Of a stretch of 10,762 bases of DNA, positions 7,441 through 10,762 are shown one piece after another (the first letter of the stretch is position 1; each line of letters begins with the position of its first letter). Both the position numbers and the translations under genes were made by a program. The notes below the pieces were generated by a model that saw nothing but the letters and a program-made list of their open reading frames with translations, was not told the DNA's origin and searched no databases. The stretch spans positions 1 through 10,762 of the forward strand of contig JAQUXV010000061.1 of the NCBI GenBank assembly GCA_028692205.1. Direction: 5' to 3'. Source of the stretch: Eubacteriales bacterium. GTDB taxonomy: Bacteria; Bacillota_A; Clostridia; Christensenellales; Aristaeellaceae.

Positions 7441-7684
7441 ATGGCTGCCCTAGTTGGCGGAAATTACAATGGATATGTTGAAACAGCCTCGGTATACAGG
7501 CAAAATGCGAGCGGCAAGTGCAATCGATAATCGATCTGTTGAGACAGTCTTGGCATACGGGCAGAATGCGAGCGGAAAGCGGAATAGGCCTGTTGAAACG
7601 ACTCCAGTATACAAGCACAGTGAGAGCGAAAAGTGCAATGAACCTGTTGAAACGGCCTCGATATGCAGCCGAAATACAAAGTAA
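7441..7684 (+). pseudogene. Possible broken ORF encoding an 18-residue repeat
   Basis: From the ATG at 7441 the reading frame covers repeat copy 1 and stops at 7525-7527 because of a 7-bp tandem duplication (AATCGAT twice, 7522-7535). Removing one copy would give a continuous 78-residue reading ending at 7684, with repeats such as NRSVETVLAYGQNASGKR and NRPVETTPVYKHSESEKC. Against a real gene: the RBS is weak (GGGG before the ATG), and the 54-bp period leaves other frames open on both strands as well. Treat as a hypothesis. Confidence 0.22.
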
Positions 7685-7686
7685 AA
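7468..7686 (+). repeat. Four degenerate 54-bp tandem repeats
   Basis: Copies start at 7468, 7522, 7583 and 7637. The shared GTTGARAC word occurs at 7477, 7538, 7592 and 7646, with spacings 61, 54 and 54. The 61 is 54 plus an exact 7-bp duplication (AATCGAT). Conserved words include GTTGAAAC, a TATAC core and ATGCGAGCGG, with AAGTGCAAT at two unit junctions; the last copy is truncated near 7686. Base composition is lower in GC than the flanking phage genes. Confidence 0.85.
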
Positions 7687-7854
7687 TAGCTATAAACGCT
7701 TATCAGGGTTAGAACAAAGCAACTTCAATCATCAGTAATGGCTTTCCATGCCAAAAACCGGAAAACGCATAATGAAACGACGGCACGGAACCATCAACTT
7801 CCCATGCGGCTGCCATCCCTTTTCCCTTGCATGTTTGTCTACCGATTTTTTTCC

Positions 7855-8029
7855 GCTTGCAGATTGTTGCTTCAGGGGCGCGGTGCTCCCTCGCAGGATG
7901 GACAGGCTTGTCGGTCGCCGATACCACGGATGCTTCTGTAAAGCATTGTTACTCTGCCATCCGTGGTGTCGGCGGACGACTATCCTGTACTCCGAGAGGA
8001 AGCACCGCGCCCCTTGCCCGACTGCAAGC
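7855..8029. repeat. Long interrupted palindrome, MITE-like
   Basis: Left arm 7855-7932 and right arm 7958-8029 are reverse complements over most of their length. The ends match as GCTTGCAG (7855-7862) with CTGCAAGC (8022-8029). The middle matches as GGGGCGCGGTGCT (7875-7887) with AGCACCGCGCCCC (8001-8013), and the inner part as ACCACGGATG (7923-7932) with CATCCGTGGT (7958-7967). The 25-base loop is 7933-7957. No transposase is encoded and no target duplication is evident. It could be a non-autonomous mobile element or a structured RNA. Confidence 0.8.
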
Positions 8030-8106
8030 CCGAAGGGTGCAGGGGCGAGCGGAAAGCCCCTGCTCGCACCCACAGGTGCGACTCCTTTCCATGCCCACAG
8101 GCATGG
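8028..8106 (+). repeat. Composite three-hairpin element, copy B (inverted to copy A)
   Basis: After CCCGAAGGG come hairpin 1 (8039-8046 with 8056-8063, loop GAGCGGAAA), hairpin 2 (8064-8070 with 8075-8081, loop CACA) and hairpin 3 (8089-8095 with 8100-8106, loop CACA). Stem 1 is GCAGGGGC here and CCAAAGGGC in copy A, so paired bases differ while pairing is kept; the loop is identical. Confidence 0.8.
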
Positions 8107-8180
8107 CCCTTCGTTGTACTCGCAAGCACATCCCCTTTCTGTTTGCCGAATGGCATAACATAAAAGAGCCCAATAGGGCC

Positions 8181-8211
8181 CGAAGGGCGCAGGGGTAAAC
8201 GGAATACCCCT
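8181..8211 (+). repeat. Composite element, partial copy C (hairpin 1 only)
   Basis: CGAAGGGCGCAGGGG aligns with copy B exactly 150 bases upstream (8031). The stem is AGGGGTA (8191-8197) with TACCCCT (8205-8211) and the loop is AACGGAA. The C-G pair next to the GGGG/CCCC stem in copy B is T-A here, a compensatory change. It ends 25 bases before the portal RBS. Confidence 0.7.
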
Positions 8212-8249
8212 TCAAAACCAACGGTTTCACCCGTTTAAGGAGGTTTGTT

Positions 8250-9686
8250 ATGGATAACGGAAAAATCATCGAATATCTGGCGCGGCTGGGCTACCATACG
8301 CCCGCCGACCGCTATGCCGAGCACATTCGCAAATACCTGTGCTGGTATCGCGGCTATGTGAGCGAGTTTCACGATTACACCATGCGCGTGGGCACTTCGC
8401 GCCGCACGCTGACGCGCTACCGCCTCGGCATGGCGAAAACTGTGTGCGAAGACTTCGCAACCCTGTTGTTGAACGAAAAAGTGCAAATCAACGCCGAGGG
8501 GTTCCCCAGCCTGGCCGCCATATTGGAACGCAACGCCTTCATGGAGCGCGCCAATCGCCTTGTGGAATGGACGATGGCGCTGGGCACCGGCGCGCTGGTG
8601 GAATTTCTGGACGAGCGGGGTCGCCCGGCGATCGATTACATCCGCGGCGACCTGATCTTCCCGCTCCGTTGGGACGGCGATGTGATTACCGAATGCGCCT
8701 TCGGCAGCCGCCGCGTGCTGGAAACCGGCGGCCACGCCGTGGAAGGATACTACGTGCAGGTTCACGCCCGGGAAGGCGACGGCTATGTAATCCGCAACGC
8801 TTGGCTGGATGACGCCGGGGCGGAACTGCCCCCGCCCGAGGGCGTACAGGCCGTAACAGCCCCCTCGCCGGTGCCGCTGTTTCAAATTCTGCGGCCCAAC
8901 GTAGTCAACGCCGTCGAGCCGGATTCCCCCATGGGTATGAGCGTGTTCGGCATGGCGATCGACCAGCTGAAGGCCGCCGATCTGGTGTTTGACAGCTATG
9001 TCAACGAATTCGTGCTGGGCAAGAAACGCGTAATGGTGCCCCAGTCGCTGGCGAGCATCGAAATGCAGAAGGACGGCTCCATGCAGCCGATTTTCGACCC
9101 CAGCGATGTGCTGATTTATGTATATCAGCAAAGCCAGGACGGCACGGACGACCTGAAACCGCTGGATATGACCCTGCGTTCCGCAGAGCATGAGGCGGGC
9201 CTGCAGCGGATGATCGATCTGCTGTCCAAAAAGTGCGGGCTGGGCACGGGAAGATACCGGTTCGACGGTTCCGTAGCCCGCACGGCTACCGAGGTTATCA
9301 GCGAGCAGAGCGACCTGTACCAGAGCCTCAAGCGGAACGAAAAGCCGTTGAAGCGCGCCCTGTGCGATATGGTCGACGCGTTGAGCTGGCTCACCGGCGG
9401 CCCTTCGGAGGTAAAAACCACCGTATCCTTCGACGATTCGATTATCGAGGATGAGGGCGCGGCCGTGTCGCGGACCATCCAGCTGGTAAACGGCGGCCTG
9501 AAAAGCCGCAAGCGCGCCATTATGGAACTGTCGCGCTGTTCGGAGGCCGAAGCGGAAAAACAGCTTTGGGAGATCGCCGCCGAGCAGCGGGGCGAACTGC
9601 CGGAGCCTGCGGACAATCCGGCAAACGGCGACATGCCCGCATCACGGGTGGCTGCGGTACAGGATGTCCCGTTTTTGGGGGATTGA
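8250..9686 (+). CDS. Phage portal protein (SPP1 gp6-like)
   Basis: This encodes the 478-residue portal subunit, which as a dodecamer forms the DNA entry vertex of the head and docks the terminase. Features fit the SPP1-type portal family: an N-terminal helical part with WYRGYVSEFHDYTMRVG (about 32-48), a long mixed wing region, LGTGRYRFDGSVARTATEVISEQSDLYQSLKRNEK (shown in part; about 329-363) containing the conserved TATEV...S.LYQ stretch before the stem helix, and an acidic Ala/Pro-rich C-terminus. AAGGAGG (8237-8243) lies six bases before the ATG. Position after terL and before a scaffold gene is canonical; only the 1.05-kb repeat spacer is unusual. No frameshift or truncation is visible. 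Family identification is confident from the overall pattern and position. Confidence 0.92.
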   Translation: MDNGKIIEYLARLGYHTPADRYAEHIRKYLCWYRGYVSEFHDYTMRVGTSRRTLTRYRLGMAKTVCEDFATLLLNEKVQINAEGFPSLAAILERNAFMERANRLVEWTMALGTGALVEFLDERGRPAIDYIRGDLIFPLRWDGDVITECAFGSRRVLETGGHAVEGYYVQVHAREGDGYVIRNAWLDDAGAELPPPEGVQAVTAPSPVPLFQILRPNVVNAVEPDSPMGMSVFGMAIDQLKAADLVFDSYVNEFVLGKKRVMVPQSLASIEMQKDGSMQPIFDPSDVLIYVYQQSQDGTDDLKPLDMTLRSAEHEAGLQRMIDLLSKKCGLGTGRYRFDGSVARTATEVISEQSDLYQSLKRNEKPLKRALCDMVDALSWLTGGPSEVKTTVSFDDSIIEDEGAAVSRTIQLVNGGLKSRKRAIMELSRCSEAEAEKQLWEIAAEQRGELPEPADNPANGDMPASRVAAVQDVPFLGD

Positions 9687-9704
9687 CCCCCGTCAGCTCT
9701 TGGG

Positions 9705-9739
9705 AAACGCGCCCGCGTCCACCAACGCAGGCGTTTTTT
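9705..9739 (+). terminator. Probable terminator between portal and scaffold
   Basis: AAACGC (9705-9710) pairs with GCGTTT (9731-9736). An inner GCGT (9715-9718) pairs with ACGC (9725-9728) across a small internal loop. The structure runs into TTTTTT (9734-9739), starting 18 bases after the portal stop. The interrupted stem suggests partial termination. Confidence 0.6.
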
Positions 9740-9804
9740 CAACCCATTCTTTGGGGTCCAGGCGACGGCCTGACAAACGGATGCCGAAAGGCAATCAAAC
9801 CCTA

Positions 9805-9843
9805 CGCTGCGCGGCCTCGGCCGCGCAGCGGCAAAAAAGGAGG
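9805..9843 (+). promoter_or_regulatory. Very stable hairpin abutting the scaffold RBS
   Basis: CGCTGCGCGGCC (9805-9816) pairs perfectly with GGCCGCGCAGCG (9819-9830), leaving a minimal loop. Two bases later begins AAAAAAGGAGG (9833-9843), the scaffold Shine-Dalgarno site, seven bases before the ATG. No T-tract follows, so it is not a terminator. It may protect the 5' end of a processed message or keep the RBS free of other pairing. A small GAAA-loop hairpin (9782-9793) lies just upstream. Confidence 0.65.
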
Positions 9844-9850
9844 CTTCCCG

Positions 9851-10432
9851 ATGATTCACGATTCCGAAACTCACTTGGACGACCTTCCCGAAAACGCCCC
9901 CGGCGGAGCGGCTGAAACCCCTGAAACGCCCGAAGCGGCGGACGCCGCACAGGCGGCGCTGAAGAAAACGCTTCTGAAAGCCGTGGCCGAACGCAAGCGC
10001 CGCGCCGAAAACAGCGTGCTCCGCTCCATGGCCGAGCAGAACGGCGTGCCTGAGGATGAGCTTGCCGCTCTGCTCCATGAAGCGCAAAGCGAATCCGGCC
10101 TGCCGGATGAGGCAAACGAGCGGCTGGCCGCCATCACCGCAAGCGCAACCCGCCGGCTGCTGCTGGCCGAGGTAAAGTCCATCGGGTCGGAGCTTGGCTT
10201 GCTGGACGCAGACGTGGCGCTGCGGTTGATTGACCCCGATGCCCTTTCCGTGGAGGAAGACGGCAGCGTTACCGGCGTGCGCGAAGCGCTGGACGCCCTG
10301 AAGCAGGACAAAAAATATCTGTTTTCCCCGTCCGGTCGCAGGGCGTGGGCGCAGCGCGTGGGCGGCGGAGCGCCGCAGATCAGCGGCGTGGAAGAAGCCT
10401 TCTACCGCAAAAACCCGGCGCTTCGCAGGTAG
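9851..10432 (+). CDS. Phage capsid scaffolding protein (GP20-like)
   Basis: This encodes 193 residues, highly charged and largely helical. An acidic, Pro/Ala-rich N-terminus (about 1-35) is followed by a Lys/Arg-rich helix (about 37-58) and alternating acidic helices. The GP20-type pattern LGLLDADVALRLID followed by an acidic turn and a predicted helix ending QDKKYLF lies at about residues 116-157. Scaffolds line the inside of the prohead and guide capsid assembly, then leave or are cleaved. Position between portal and major capsid gene is canonical. The ATG at 9851 is chosen over a longer in-frame reading from 9566, which would overlap the portal gene, because AAAAAAGGAGG precedes it. The C-terminus ends basic (RKNPALRR), as scaffold capsid-binding tails often do. 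Confidence 0.82.
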   Translation: MIHDSETHLDDLPENAPGGAAETPETPEAADAAQAALKKTLLKAVAERKRRAENSVLRSMAEQNGVPEDELAALLHEAQSESGLPDEANERLAAITASATRRLLLAEVKSIGSELGLLDADVALRLIDPDALSVEEDGSVTGVREALDALKQDKKYLFSPSGRRAWAQRVGGGAPQISGVEEAFYRKNPALRR

Positions 10433-10454
10433 CGGCCTGTTCAAGTCCAAGGCG

Positions 10455-10491
10455 AAGCAGCTCTGTGTAAATCGCAGAGCTGTTTCCGTTT
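10455..10491 (+). terminator. Hairpin between scaffold and major capsid genes
   Basis: AAGCAGCTCTG (10455-10465) pairs with CAGAGCTGTTT (10475-10485, one G-T wobble) around a nine-base loop, then CCGTTT. It starts 22 bases after the scaffold stop. It is likely a partial terminator or a stabilising structure that sets the capsid message apart. Confidence 0.55.
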
Positions 10492-10557
10492 CACAGGTCT
10501 GCCCGCAGGCGGCGGAAACCCCATCCCTTCAACAACCAATACAGGAGGTAAACCATT

Positions 10558-10762
10558 ATGGCGCATGAATTACAGGATCGATACAGCGATCTGGTGCTCG
10601 CCAAGCTCCGCAGCGAGCTGGTACTTAAGGACGGTGTGGTTTTCAATAACGATTACGACGGCGATCCCGCCGCGGGCGCGGTGAAAATCCCCACACGGGA
10701 CGACGAGGTGGCCGCGGGCGATTACGACCGCGCAACGGGCATGGCCCCCACCACGGGCAACA
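10558..10762 (+). CDS. Major capsid protein, N-terminal part (cut by window end)
   Basis: An ATG at 10558 with ACAGGAGG (10541-10548) nine bases upstream opens a frame that stays open to the window end, giving the first 68 residues. It starts MAHELQDRYSDLVLAKLRSE, then has a VVFNNDYDGDP segment and an AVKIPTRDDE strand. This pattern (short N-terminal helix, then a VFN-type strand and a VKIP segment) resembles N-termini of phage major capsid proteins, and the gene follows a scaffold gene, where the capsid gene is expected. The fold cannot be confirmed from this fragment. Confidence 0.78.
   Translation, partial: MAHELQDRYSDLVLAKLRSELVLKDGVVFNNDYDGDPAAGAVKIPTRDDEVAAGDYDRATGMAPTTGN

Larger units (their letters stand above)
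7198..8249. other. Repeat-dense non-coding region between terL and portal
   Basis: These 1052 bases separate two genes that are usually nearly adjacent in phages. No open reading has an RBS plus a recognisable product. The stretch holds an inverted pair of composite hairpin elements, four 54-bp tandem repeats, a long interrupted palindrome and several small stems (for example GTCGCC 7408-7413 with GGCGAC 7427-7432). Bases 7687-7854 show nothing I can name. Portal translation restarts from its own strong RBS at 8237-8243. Confidence 0.8.

Noticed and set aside
7468..7686. CRISPR array (repeated GTTGAAAC words at regular spacing)
   Set aside because: The whole 54-bp unit is repeated, including what would be the spacer, and copies are degenerate; there are no unique spacers and no cas genes.
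7198..8249. Diversity-generating retroelement or retron
   Set aside because: No reverse transcriptase, no template/variable repeat pair with adenine-directed changes, and no msr/msd-type arrangement with an adjoining enzyme.
8235..9191. 318-codon minus-strand frame over the portal gene
   Set aside because: Shadow of the portal codons; His/Ala/Gln-rich with no recognisable domain, and the plus-strand gene has a far better RBS and family pattern.
9125..10450. Long 441-codon open frame on the minus strand across portal and scaffold genes
   Set aside because: It is antisense to two well-supported phage genes, has no family-like motifs and has low-complexity Ser/Arg-rich stretches typical of GC-rich shadow frames.

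Overview
This is a roughly 58-60% GC (estimated by eye) bacterial window with strong AGGAGG-type ribosome binding sites, ATGA-coupled genes and rho-independent terminators. These traits, plus the gene families present, suggest a Clostridia-type Firmicute, perhaps a gut Oscillospirales/Ruminococcaceae relative; that placement is inference. It joins ordinary chromosome (about 1-4870) to a phage packaging and head module (about 5390 to the end).

The chromosomal part begins with a three-gene plus-strand operon (167-2784): a condensation-fold acyltransferase resembling alcohol acetyltransferase, a polytopic membrane protein resembling DUF6320, and a small soluble protein of unknown function. A very strong hairpin terminator (2871-2916) ends it. 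Two minus-strand genes follow: an EamA/DMT-family transporter (3119-4069) and ribose-5-phosphate isomerase B (rpiB, 4341-4793), the latter with a clear extended -10 promoter at 4861-4890. No gene is convincing between 4794 and 5389.

The phage part runs left to right in canonical head order: small terminase (GTG start, 5390), large terminase (ATGA overlap, 5971-7197), portal (8250-9686), scaffold (9851-10432) and the N-terminus of the major capsid protein (10558 onward, cut by the window end). The genes look intact: Walker A, Walker B and the RNase H-like nuclease acidic residues of the large terminase are all visible. No integrase, repressor or lysogeny gene lies between the host rpiB promoter and the terminase.

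The unusual part is the 1.05 kb between large terminase and portal, where phages normally have almost nothing. It is packed with structured repeats: (i) a three-hairpin composite element present twice as an inverted pair (about 7290-7376 and 8028-8106), with a partial third copy at 8181-8211 just before the portal RBS, whose stems change in a compensatory way while the loop is kept; (ii) four degenerate 54-bp tandem repeats (7468-7686) that would encode an 18-residue repeat but are broken by a 7-bp tandem duplication; (iii) a ~175-bp interrupted palindrome (7855-8029) resembling a MITE. Further hairpins separate portal from scaffold and scaffold from capsid, suggesting that the late genes are tuned individually at the RNA level.
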